Below the pieces are notes generated by a model that saw only the letters and a program-made list of their open reading frames with translations, made no database searches and was not told the DNA's origin. A stretch of 64,000 nucleotides of DNA from Trichosphaerium sp. ATCC 40318 (lineage: Eukaryota; Discosea; Flabellinia; Trichosidae), in contig JALMLS010000578.1 of assembly GCA_038496445.1 (NCBI GenBank), forward strand, positions 372,001-436,000, written 5' to 3'. The translations under genes and the position numbers were made by a program. The number at the start of each line of letters is the position of its first letter. Positions within the stretch are counted from its first letter, which is position 1. Positions 45,242 to 56,900 of this stretch are shown here, piece by piece.

Positions 45242-45793
45242 ACTTAGACGAAAAAGACCATCACTGTGCTTTATTAAGAGTTTTTTACAACCTTGATTAT
45301 TTGCACATTCAGCCAATGTTTGTATTGACTCATATGAAATCTTTATTTAATGTGCAACCAGTTGTTATTGGACAACGCGATTGTCAACTAATATGTTTGT
45401 TTGGGTTTGATGGTTGTAACCTTTCATGAATAGCCATATGTGTTTTGCAGTAGCACGTGCGCAGTACCTTTCTATAGTGGTTTAACAACTAGTCTCAAGC
45501 TTGCTCCCTTTAATCCTCGTTTGTTTAGGATCAAGGAAACTCAATGTGAAACGTCTTACCACAGTTCAAATCAGGCTAAGACGACTGTCAATGTCAGATT
45601 CAGAGAACAATACAAGCATACTAACAGTTTTGAAAAAGTATTCTTCCTACATCAATCAGCAAAATCAGAAACAAATGGGAAAAAGTTGTTCGGATTCTTT
45701 TACCAAACTTGGCAAAGTTAGTTAAAAATACACCAAGCCTGGTGTCAAACCTAGTCACGGTTCTTTTGAGAAAGAAAACTGCTACACATCAAA
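45242..45793. other. Spacer with possible small ORF
   Basis: 45501-45725 (+) reads LNVKRLTTVQIRLRRLSMSD... and is open in two frames. A small Ser/Lys-rich gene is possible but unsupported. Confidence 0.3.
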
Positions 45794-46538
45794 ATGGCAA
45801 CAATGCTTCATTGTTTGCGTCTCGCTCTTTGGGTTGCAATATCAATTGCTGCTGTTGTTCCTGATACTTTTGACAGTTACATTGTCGATTTTGAGAATTC
45901 AGCAACATTTACGATTTTGAGCAGGGTTGATACAACTCAAGTACTTGGCGGTACGTTTACAATGCAATAAAATAACGTCCACTGGAATGCTTTAAACCGC
46001 GTATTAGAGTGTGAAAACGTTACTACAGACTGGTTCGATGATACTACTGGTATAGCAGTTCTACAAGATGAAAGAATTGTTCTTTCTTGTAACCCAAGGG
46101 ATTCAGGTGTAGATGGCGATCCCATGTTTTTACGATAGAACTGTACAAAGGTAACGCAATCTATTTTCGTACAAAGAAGCTCTAGTAGGCCTTCCTGTTA
46201 ATACTTTTTAGGTATGTCAACCTTGGATGCAGAAACTCTAATTGTGGTTTGTGATAATAGCTCAGTAGTACTATTCAGCGTTGTTTCCAAACCCAAGCAT
46301 TATACCTCCTCCAACTACTTATCCTCCTACTACTGATTCTCCAACTACTTCTGTTCCTACTACTGCAGCTCCAACAGGTCCTTCAAACACTACAATTTCT
46401 CCTACTTCGCCTGCGCCTACTGTGCCAACGGCACCTACTGAAGCTCCTACTACTGTCGCACCTACTGTTCCAAGTAGCACATTACGCGTTGAATTGGGAA
46501 TCATTCTCATGTTAGCAATGGTAATTCTGTCCCTATGA
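45794..46538 (+). CDS. Thr/Pro-rich surface protein, probably GPI-anchored
   Basis: ATG 45794 opens MATMLHCLRLALWVAISIAA, a signal peptide, then an ectodomain (VPDTFDSYIVDFENSATF). After a GTACGT intron comes CENVTTDWFDDTTGIAVLQD. A Thr/Pro/Ser mucin-like segment (46290-46480; repeats of PTT, APT, SPT) should be O-glycosylated, and the C-terminus (LRVELGIILMLAMVILSL) is a hydrophobic tail typical of a GPI signal. The frame changes between about 46100 and 46270, so one or two short introns there are not resolved; one natural choice removes 46110-46138. No family recognised. Confidence 0.6.
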
Positions 46539-46817
46539 GATTGTAACTAATAAACGCTTCAGATTAAAAAACAAATATCAAAGTTGTACAAGTGTTGCTT
46601 TTCTTTCCATTTTTGAACTTTGTAGAATGAAGAGCAGGTATTTGTGTGCATTATTTCGATTGTAATGATAGTACATGTGGTTTCCTGTATACGTAGTGAT
46701 GAGATACAAGAATATCAAGGAAGCACTCAGAAGTTTGCTGACTATGATCCCGAATGAGAAGAGCTGTTTGAAGAATGGTTGGCATGAAACTTATTTATTA
46801 TGTTTACAAAGTAGAGT
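46539..46817. other. Spacer between convergent genes
   Basis: No gene seen. Confidence 0.5.
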
Positions 46818-47612
46818 TTACTGACTTACGAGATTCATCTTCATTCTCTTTAATCTCTCAAAATTGCTTCCTTTAAAAGAATATGGTATACCCAAGGACT
46901 TAATAGCATCTTCTGTGATACAGCGACAATAAAATACTTTAATACTCTCAAGTGATTTTAAGTGCTTCAAAAAGCCATTTGTGACTGCTTTAGCATTTTC
47001 AATGGTGAAGTGTTTTAAGTTCATTAATCCTTTCAATCCATCATCTGTTATTTCTTGCCCATTTTTAATAATGAGTGTGTTCACATTAACAAGTCCTTTT
47101 ATCCATTCATCTTTCGGTTCACGTAAGGTAACAGTATGAACATTTCTTAGCTCGTGTATTCCTCTACTTGAAATATAGTGGCAGTACATAATACTTATTG
47201 AATGTACATCTTTGAGTATCTTTAGACTGGCATCTGTTATGTTAAGGTTTGTTAGGGAAATGTCATAAACAGGTGTCTTCCCTCCTTGTACTAAAGCAAA
47301 GATACCTGCGTCTGAAATAGGTGCTGATCCTAGACTTATTGTGTGAACGCCTGAGAGACAACACAAGTCTTTATCCTTTAGATGCATTCCCATACGATAA
47401 GTATAAGTGATAGTGGTGTTTTTTAGCAAAGAACTTCCGTTGATAACCATTAGATCTTCTTTTTCTTTTAGTAGAAGATATACAAAGCCTAAATTATGCC
47501 GAATAATATTATTAAAACGATGACTAACTGCTGTAGCATTAATACGGTTATTTTTGTCTAAATGGCTTAGAAGATGTGTTAATATCTCTGTTGGTACATT
47601 ATCAATAGACAT
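46818..47612 (-). CDS. F-box / LRR-like protein, intronless
   Basis: 264 codons from a true ATG (47612-47610), no intron. N-terminal F-box-like VPTEILTHLLSHLDKNNRI followed by TAVSHRFNNIIRHN; then about seven irregular 22-25-residue repeats (LSGVHTISLGSAPISDAGIF, LKDVHSISIMYCHYISSRGI, LNITDASLKIL, EITDDGLKGLMNL, CITEDAIKSL). Same repeat vocabulary (VHTI, ITD-x-G/A) as the gene at 6041 but only distantly similar. Likely a substrate adaptor of an SCF ligase; the substrate is unknown. Intronless between intron-rich genes, and in a repeat style typical of giant-virus F-box families. Confidence 0.72.
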   Translation of the reverse strand: MSIDNVPTEILTHLLSHLDKNNRINATAVSHRFNNIIRHNLGFVYLLLKEKEDLMVINGSSLLKNTTITYTYRMGMHLKDKDLCCLSGVHTISLGSAPISDAGIFALVQGGKTPVYDISLTNLNITDASLKILKDVHSISIMYCHYISSRGIHELRNVHTVTLREPKDEWIKGLVNVNTLIIKNGQEITDDGLKGLMNLKHFTIENAKAVTNGFLKHLKSLESIKVFYCRCITEDAIKSLGIPYSFKGSNFERLKRMKMNLVSQ

Positions 47613-47760
47613 GCTATTACTACTATGGCAGGATTATAACTAGTCTAGAGACCTTATTTGACTAATATGCAGAAACCGTTTTGTTTGGGTAAAGTCACAT
47701 TGTGCCAAGTCAGCAGTTATTCTAATGTTCAAGTAACTTCACGCTAGGCCACAAACTAAT

Positions 47761-50700
47761 ATGGGTCAGGGCCAATCAATAACGAAGCGTACTGTTAAAG
47801 ATTTAACAACAACCGGATCAGATTCGTCGCCTGTAGTAACACAAGACAATACACCGTTTATTAGCGCTCCAAAGCCAGTAGAACAAAGTCAAAAGCCTAA
47901 GGAACAGAAAAAAGGTAAAAACTAGAATTTTGTCTTTTTTACCGGTTTTATCAAGTTGTTACGCACGTGCGCAGGTATTTATGATTTACTAAACGTAATT
48001 ATTTTTATTTTTTCAAAAGGCGTTGAACATGTGCGAATATTTCTAAAACAGGTTGTAGCACGTGCCAGGCGATGAGTTTTATTGTATTTTTTTTTGATGT
48101 ATTGTTTATTCAAGTTTGTGCTAGTTGTGCAGAAGGATAACAATGCTGATGCTAAAGAACGTATTAATGGATACACTCTCGTAAAGAAAATAGGAAAAGG
48201 AGCTTTTGGTGTTGTTTATAAAGGTATCACAAAAGGTACAAACACTTCAGAGAAACAGTGTTCAACGTTCAGTTTTTTGTTGTTTTTCTTTGTTAGTATA
48301 CTCTAACGCTCTTTCAAAGATGGTAAATACGTAGCTTTAAAGAGAGTGAAGCCTAAAAGAAACATTAACGAGTGTTTACGAGAAGTGAGAGTTCAAAACA
48401 AGTTCCAACATCGAAATATTGTCCAAATTCTTGACGCGTTTAAACACACTAAATCTTCAAATGGTACAGAGTATTTATGGATCGTAATGGAGCTATGTGA
48501 AAATGATTTAGACGTACGGCATTCTAGAGAACCGTTTCTCAGCTTAACAAACACGTGACTAATTGTAGTTAAATTTTAGAGTTTTATCGATGGCATCGGC
48601 TATATCCGTTCTCATCATGTCATAGATTGGTTTGTTCAGCTCTTAGAGGCAGTTAGAGAAGTACATAAGGAAGGTACTCAGCTATCAAAGAACATCTGTT
48701 TTAATGTAATAATTTTTTGATTGTAGGCGTAATACACCGTGACTTGAAGCCAGCTAGTATCCGTACAAATTTTCTTTGTTTGAGTTCCCCGAGGAACTGT
48801 ATTTTTTCTTTGATTCTTTAAGATATCTTACTAAAAAGGGAAGAAAGCAATGGTTCCATTGTACTTAAAATAGCTGATTTTGGTATGTTTATTTTTGTAC
48901 TCTTCATCTACAATTGTGACTATGTTTACTAAAGCTTAAAGGTGTATCAACCGTTCTGGATGGGACGATGCATGCACAAACATTTTGTGGTACAAGGGTG
49001 TACATGGCACCAGAGGTGAGTGCTTTGTATCTACGTTTAAACCACAGCTAACAGTATATTTTACAAGATGACTTCACATCGTTCTGGTAAAGCCTATGAC
49101 TCACGTGTTGATGTTTGGAGTCTTGGTATTATATTTATGCAAGTCCTTTTGAATGTGAAGATTGAAAAATTGGCGCCTCTTATTTCACTTGCCCAACGCC
49201 TTACGCCCCAAATACTGGTAATGACATAACGAATTATTTGAATACTAAAAATCACGTGTTTAAATTTTAAGAATCACGTGATTCTTAAGGCTGAGATTTG
49301 ATAAAATTGCTTTAATGATAATCTTCCATTTAACATTTTTCTCATAGCTTGTTGCTTTGGGTCCTTCAGCTATTTCAGATGTTGGCATGCTAAATATGTT
49401 TGCGTCAATGTTATGTGGTGAAGATAGAAGGGTAACTTCAGAAGATTTATGTAACAGTGCTGTTGTGCGAACATGGAAGATATTACTTTCAGGGCAAGGT
49501 TGGAAAGACGTAAGAAATTTCGCTAAGAAACTTAACGTAACTTGCTTTAGATCGAAGCTACAGATAAGAATATTATGGGCCTCACTTCTGGAATATCCAT
49601 GCTCGATGGAAGTCCATGTTTCAGGGCAATAGAGAGGTACCAGATAAAGAAATTAAAAAAATATTAATAGTTATAAAAGATTGCACCAAATACTTAAGCA
49701 CACCGCCAAAAAGCGCGGATTTAATCCAGCTTTGTCTTGTGTATCTTATGAGACTTTTGGAGCATTAGGCGTAGTTTTGCGACAATTTGTTTGTAAGAAA
49801 AAGTACGTCTATACGAAGAATTTTTAGAAACTTTATAAGCTTACTTCTATCCACTCGTAGCAAAGAAAAGCATGATGTAAATTATGTCATTAAAATTCTT
49901 CAATGCATGGAAGTAATAGCGGTAACGGTTAGAAATATATGTGAATATTCTAGAAAGGTCTATGCTACATCTAAAATGTCAGAGACACTATGCATCCGCA
50001 TCATAAGGTAGACTTTTTTTTACCTTAATTCTTCTTAAAAACTCTTAGTTTCGCGGAAGACAGGCAGTCACCTGAAGTTATCAAACTTTTATTTCGCGTC
50101 TTGGATTCACTAGCAGTCTGTAACCCTAATTTAAGAGAAGCATTGACACTAGCACAAAAACTTATCGTTACAGTGTTAAAAAATGTCGGCGTTAATGAAC
50201 GAGCAAATAGCCTATTTGAACAAATTGTGCCTAATTTCGGTGTTTCGGCCATTCGTGGGACTCTACCTTTAGTACGTTGGTTGATAACATGTTTAATATC
50301 TAAAAATGTCTTTTAGGTGTCTGTAAGTGGACATATTCGTATTCTATCAGGAGTGGCTGCAAGGCAAGTTCACGTGTTTTGGTTTTTTTCGGACAATTCT
50401 TACTTTGAAAGCCTTTGTTTCTTACTTCCTTACTAGGATACGAAAAGATATAGCTCCTTCGGCTTTGGAATGGTTTAAGAAAGTATTAGCTACTGAAAGA
50501 CCTCAACAAGTTATTGATCAAAAAGTGATGGATGTTATGGATTTATACTTTTTTGACTTTTATACTATGCAACAAACAGCTGGACTTATGAGACTGTGTT
50601 CACGTTGTGTTACTGGATCTATACCAAATTATAGACATAATTACTTTACTTGTAACACGTGCTGGCCTAACAATAACAACATAACCATATGTTTTACATG

Positions 50701-53635
50701 CGCAAGTCATTGCCACAAAGGTACGCCAAACAAACTAGGAAAAAAACCTAAAAGCATAAATAATATTCGCATTTTCTTGGCTTCAAGCTTCTCTTTTGGT
50801 CTGTTTTGACAATTACCAATGAACATGTATTGTTTTTTATTCGATTAATAAGCATTTCCTTCGGATTTTTTTTTACATGAACAAGATATTGACGTTTTTC
50901 TTTGATCTAGATCATAAAATCCAATTCGTATCCAAGTTAAGACCTGTAATTTGTTCATGTGATACAAAAGGATGCCAATTAGGTAATAAACCGAATATAC
51001 CTATTGGTGTTATGGATGATCCTATAATTGATCCTAAAAATACTCTACTTAAAGGTAAGAAAATAACAAGAAAAACCTTCTACAATGAAACTCGTTTGGG
51101 TTTTTGAATGACTCCTTTCTCGCCTTTCTCATCTTTTACTTTCTTCCAAGTCAATATTCCACGTGGTGTTATATTAAGAGAAGAATCTATGACTGTTTCA
51201 ACCCGACTTTCAGTGCCACAAACAGTTATTTCATCGCTTCCTGTTACGTACTTCGAAATTGATATTGTTGATCCTGGATACAACTTTCTGGTTACCATCG
51301 GGCTTTCTGGAAACGATATGCCTAATAATAAACTCCCAGGATCCACCAAGGGTACGTAAACAACTCTTATACTTACAACCGAAAAATCTCTCGAGCACCT
51401 AGCTGTTGGCAACGTTTACGATTTTGTTTGGATTATTGTACATTTGTTAATCTGTTCTGCAGGTTCCATTGGATATTCATGTACAGGAAACCTGTTTTAT
51501 CATAAACACAAAGAAAACCTAGGACCTGGATTCTTCGCTGGTACGAGTAAAAAAGCATGTTTTCATTACCAATTAAAAAAAAAAAAGGTCAAACAGTTGG
51601 TTGTGGTATTACAAAGCAAGGCTTGATTTACTTTACACATGAAGGAATTCTAGTTGCTACTACAAAAGCAGAGCAACTTGATCCGAAGCAATCACATGCA
51701 TCAATTGGATTTAAATCACTTGGTATTGCAGTAAAGGTACACAATTACAAACAAACAATTATTTTCGTCAACCAAACCTAGCCGAAATCTTATCGGTTTT
51801 TTTTCGATGTAGGTCAATTTTTCTGGCCCATTCGCATATAATCATAAGCATATGAGGAATCTAGCATCTACAGATATTAGTAGTTTTCCTCTACTTCTTA
51901 AAACATCGAAAGAAGCTCTAGTAAGAAAGCAATCAAACAAGATTTATCAACCTCTTTTGAATATTGGTAAAGTACTAGAAGCGAGAAGAAAACCACAAAG
52001 TCTTCATTCAAGGAGATATAAGAGACTTAAAAATAAGCTTTTACCGAATACTTCAAGATCACAGTCAATGAGAGAAGTTAATCCACGTCAAAGGTCTCAC
52101 TCACCTTCAGCAAACTTGCGAAAAACCGAATCATCCTCGCTGTCTTCTAGCGGTGGCAGTATTTCTAACATAAAATCTTCATTCCCTCGTGCTGTTTCTA
52201 TTGATGGCAGTACTAGAACTCCTTCTCGTAACGACAGTTTTGATTCAGTTACATCTACAGGTATAAAGAAGAAAAAATACTCTGTGTTTTCTTCGTTTTT
52301 TTCTATTTTTTGCTAACGTTTATTGCAGGGCTCCCACACGTGAAAATGGGTTCTCCTCGGTCAGAAGGTATTCTTTTATACAAAAGATATATGTTGTACT
52401 AATTACTATTTTAGAATCGCAAAAGAGGTCATCTCAGAACCAACCATTCCTCCATTTTGATGATCTTGCTGGTGCGTTAATACTATTAACAAGTTTGAAA
52501 GGTGCAAGTATTTTTGGATATGTTTTTCCTCTTCATCATCAATAAATATACTATGTCATCTTCCCTCTGAGGGCAAAGCAAAAGAGGACTCAATTTGCTG
52601 ATGGCGGGAGAAATAGCACTTCCATCATACTTCAACCCTACTTCCGTCACAACAGAAAGAAAGTGTTTAGTGTACTAACTTGTGTTAGCGGATAGCACTA
52701 TTGGTCGAAAAAGTTTAAGTGGTAATTCAATATCAAACCAGTCTCTCATACACAGTCAAATGAATCCAAATCCCGAGAGTGTACATCCAATAAGAACTCA
52801 TCGGATAGGCCGTCAACAACAAACGGGGAGAAGCCAGCGTCAGCAAGTATCTCATTCTCCTGTACAACCTCAAAGGCAGCAAAACGACTTTTGGAGCTCG
52901 CAAGGAAGCTCTCAGGAATACCATTCACAAACACATAGTCCAAGATCTTTGCGTGGTTCTCGTGGATCGTCTCGGGGACCTAACGTAGATCAACCAAGAA
53001 CACAACAAGTTTCAAGAAGTTCGAGTTATGAACGCCCGAATAACATACAACCAGCACAGACACATACCAGTAATCGGTCTCAACAACGCCAAGATAGTGG
53101 GCAACTTAACACAGCTCCACCATACACCGCACGTGGTCCAAGAGGTCAGTCAAGTACTGAAGGAGTACAGAGAAGTTACAGCTCAAACACAAGTTATAAT
53201 CAACAAAGGAACTCAAACGCACCTACGCCTCAACATTACAATACAGCACGTATGGATAGTACTATCATTTTTGTTAAACTACTTTATAATTACTTTTCTA
53301 GCTGCTCAACCACAATCTTCAACTTTCACAGTTGTTTGTATCGAGGACTTTGAACCTACAGGTAAAACTATTTTTGTTCATTTTCATTGAACCCGGACGA
53401 GTTTTCTACTTGATCGTCTTGTTAATGATATACTTTTTGTTTAGATCCAGGAGAATTACGTATTAAGAAAACACAAAGAGCTATGGTACAAAGAGAGGAA
53501 GACGGATGGTATTGGGGTACTGTACAAGACGGAGAAGGGAATACGAATTCAGGATATTTCCCTGTATCATATTGTACTCGTGTACGCTCACAACCAAGTT
53601 TTTCATCAAGAAGCACACGTCGAGGGTGGAAATAA
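47761..53635 (+). CDS. Myristoylated kinase - UBR box - SPRY - SH3 multidomain protein
   Basis: About 25 exons read as one long gene. MGQGQSITKR (ATG 47761) is an N-myristoylation signal. Kinase: IGKGAFGVVYK (48189-48221), VALKRV, HRDLKPAN after splicing (48731 onwards), ADFG (48873), FCGTRVYMAPE, DVWSLGIIFMQ; all catalytic residues are present. Helical, armadillo-like exons follow (49380-50500; for example VLKNVGVNERANSLFEQIVP). A UBR-box zinc finger follows: LCSRCVTGSI, FTCNTCWP, ICFTCASHCHKDH across an intron, and ICSCDTKGC, matching the N-degron-binding fold. A SPRY domain (51155-51770) has SLPVTYFEIDIVDPG, TIGLSGNDMPNN, GSIGYSCTGN and VGCGITKQGLIYFT. A long Ser/Gln/Arg-rich linker leads to an SH3 domain (IEDFEPT, DPGELRIKKTQRA, DGWYWG, YFPVSYC) ending at 53635. 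No stop or promoter-like gap interrupts, but transcripts are needed. Confidence 0.72.
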
Positions 53636-53998
53636 ACTTGATTTAAGATTTATTATGGAGTATTTGTTAGCGTAAGGCAACTGTCATAAGGCCGTACTGA
53701 CCTGCTTCAGTTGTGGGGCAAACATGACCGTTGCAATAAAGAGTTGTATCGAATTTAAAATCCTAATAAATAATTGCACGAGAGGAGTACACGACAAGAA
53801 GTTGTTTTTACTTCTTTTCGGTCTGGGTTGAACTCTCTAGTTGTTCTAAATCTTTCTCTGCGAACGATGTATTTAACCTAATCAGTTGGGGTCTTAGTAT
53901 AGTAACCTTCTCAAACTACGAATATTTGTAGTTTTGAATACCAAAAAGATTTTAGGTACAAGAGGTACATCTACAGAAACATTTGAATATCATCTACA
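53636..53998. other. Spacer between convergent genes
   Basis: 3' ends of the kinase gene (+) and the PARP gene (-) face each other. Nothing else seen. Confidence 0.5.
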
Positions 53999-56900
53999 TT
54001 AATTTACGTTGCTCTCAAGACTAGCAATTCGGGCTAGTAGTTTGGTATTTGTTTTCTTCAGCTCTTCTAATTTGGCATTGGACTCTGTAATGATGGTTTT
54101 GTTTTCTTGCTCAAGCTTCTCAATTTTTTCTTTTAATGATGTTAGAAACAGATCTTTAGCGTTTGGCTGTTCAGGTTGATTTGGCTTTGCAGCAGCCCAT
54201 AATTGTCTTTGTAGTAAATTAGAGTCCAGTGGTTTGTACTATCTTACCGTTTAGTGTTGAAATCATTGTCATCAGGCAAGACTGTCTCATTTCCACAAAT
54301 GCTTCGTTTCCTTGGTTTCTTTACAACCTTAACTATGTAGCGTGCTACAGCTTGAACATCTAAATTCTAATTAATAAGTCATGGTGATCAGTTTATATTA
54401 CCTTGAGCCACAACCAACTCATCATATGGATACTCATCAATGTTTTCTTTCACTGCTTCTCCCATGCTGTTTACCACTGCGTAGTGACTTTGGTATCCTG
54501 GTTTGATAGGTCTACCCTGAAAGCTTTTCTTGTCTCCAGGCTTTTCGATTACCTAGTAGCAGTAAATAATGCGTTACAAACATTCTTTCTATACAGGATA
54601 CACATTCCCAGGTGTAACAAAGCTCAGAATTAGTGTTTTTTTAAAAGCACTTGGGTCACAAGAGCAAGCGTATGTAATACTGTTCTATTGTAAATATTAG
54701 AAACTAGTTGGGTGGACAAAAACTTTCTGAAAAAATTCTGAAATATTCTTATTTTCTTTTTTCAGTTAGACAACAGTATTTTTTAGTCATACTGTGAAGT
54801 AAATTCCTTGTCCGTAGTATCCAGCATCTAATGCGCTTGCAGTTCCAAATCCAGCTTTTACAATACTATCAGCTGCCTCAGCAGTTGTTCCATGTACCAT
54901 TAAGACAACCGGCAACTGAGTAATTAGTCAAGTGATAATCATCTTAAATGGTACCTCTGAGCTGTTAGTAGTCAAGGTTTTATGAGAAATTAGATTTTTA
55001 AGCTTGTCAGCAATTTTCTTCCGTGCGTTACTCTTCCAATCGTCTTTACAAAATAACTTGGGTAGTTCTCTAAAAGATGTAATAAATAAATTACCATTCT
55101 CAAAAGTTTCATGATAAGTGAAACGTACTGATGTCTGTGTTTAAGTATTGTGTTGTACATCCCAAAGTTGTGAAGCAATACATCATTGCAAACAAGCTTT
55201 GCTGATACAATTGTTACTCGGTTGTATCCATGCATTTCCGACATCAGATCCAGAAGACACTTAAGTTCTCTTTTAGCCACTTTATCAGTCGTATCAAAGA
55301 GGTCCAGTGTTTTGTAATGTGTCGCTTTTTTTATAAAACCCCTTTTACAACTAAATTAAACATAGCAATAAAGAGTCTGAACATACTGATTGTTGGATCT
55401 ATCCCAGTTACGTGCACACTCTAATCTTGGGTTTAAGTCCCAAGAAGTTTTGCTTGTTAGTCCTAGTTGAGAAGTCAATTGGTAGGAAAAACAGAAACAC
55501 TTGTACCTGCTTTAGTGTTACCTAGTTTAGTATTTGGTACAATAGGCTGAATAGCAGATACGCCACATTTACATCGCACAGAGGTGTCATTGTTAAATTT
55601 CTAGCAATTGTTAATGTTGTTTGGGTTTGTGTTTGTACAATATTTCCACCAAGTGTGTGCTGAGCACATAGACAGCATATGAAATGCTCATCAAACGCTG
55701 TAAAAAATCAAACTGTTGACTTTAAATAGGTACTTATTTGTGCACGTACATTCTTCTGAATTTGGTTGAATGGAGTTTAAACACCACCCTTGTTTCACAC
55801 ATATTTGATCAACTGTACCAGCTTGTAGTTCACAGCTCCAAATATCATCAGGTAGATCAAACAAGATACCTTCCATTAATTCTCCTTGCTGAACCCAAAA
55901 GGTCTATAAATGATATGAGTTATAACAAACTGAGTATCTGTGTACCGAAGATTGAACAAATATGCGATTATAGGAACAAATTAAGGTACAAATACCTTTT
56001 TGTATTGCAAGTTTAAAATAAGAACGTGTTGGCTTTGTGTATTGTTAGTAAACAGTTTTTGAAGATTTAATGATGTACCAAGTACTGTAACCATTTCGCA
56101 AGATTACATCTCCATTGTGGATAGTTGTCTATATGCGCACAAGAAGACCAAAGCATTTGGCTTGCTTGCTTGCCAGTCGGAAAGTGTGATAACAGAGTTT
56201 CAAAGACTTTTGTGTATGCAGGATCATTATCAACCACCTTAATTAATATAGTCTGAAAACCAAACTTTTGGTTGCTCATAGTCCGTGAAAAAACATCACT
56301 GGCATCAGATAAAATAAGAAACACAGAGGTATGTTCCAATTGTCCTAACAACAGTGTTAATTTCTTGATACTGTATACAGTATTGTAATATAGAACCTGC
56401 GTAAAGTAAAGGAGTCCATCCTTTGTTGTCTACTGATTCTACGTTTGCACCTGATTTAATTAGCTCCTCAACAACCATGCTGTGTCCATGTTTGGCTAGT
56501 AGGAAATGAATAAAATGTAGGTAAGATGTGTAGCACCAGCAAGATGTAAAGCGGTACGGCCATCAATATCTGCCGCCTCAATTTTTACTTTTGATCGTAC
56601 CAATACTTTAACAATATTGTTGTGTCCACAACATGCTGAGACATGTGAATAACAAATAGTGTTATGAATGAAAATATTGTACCAGCAGCATGTAAAGTTG
56701 TTTGACCTTTCTTATCTGTAGCGTTGATATCGCCATTGGCTTTGATTAGTAATCTAACCATGCTTATGTGTCCTTTTGATCCTAAAAAAAGTGAGAAATA
56801 CACTTGGAATTGCGTGTTTATGTTTCGAAACCGAGTAGCAAGATAGGACCACAACCAGCTTTAAGAACCTTTTGTTCTATAATTACAATGCGTACCTGCA

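Noticed and set aside
46319-46510. Gly/Val-rich minus-strand ORF
   Set aside because: Reverse complement of the Thr/Pro repeat of the plus-strand surface protein.
48731-48850. Apparent loss of the catalytic Asn in the kinase HRDLKPxN motif (unspliced reading gives KPAS)
   Set aside because: Using the donor at GTATCC inside this codon and the acceptor before ATATCTTACTA restores KPANILL, so the catalytic loop is intact.
52733-52943. Two minus-strand ORFs
   Set aside because: Shadows of the Ser/Gln-rich linker of the kinase-UBR-SPRY-SH3 gene.
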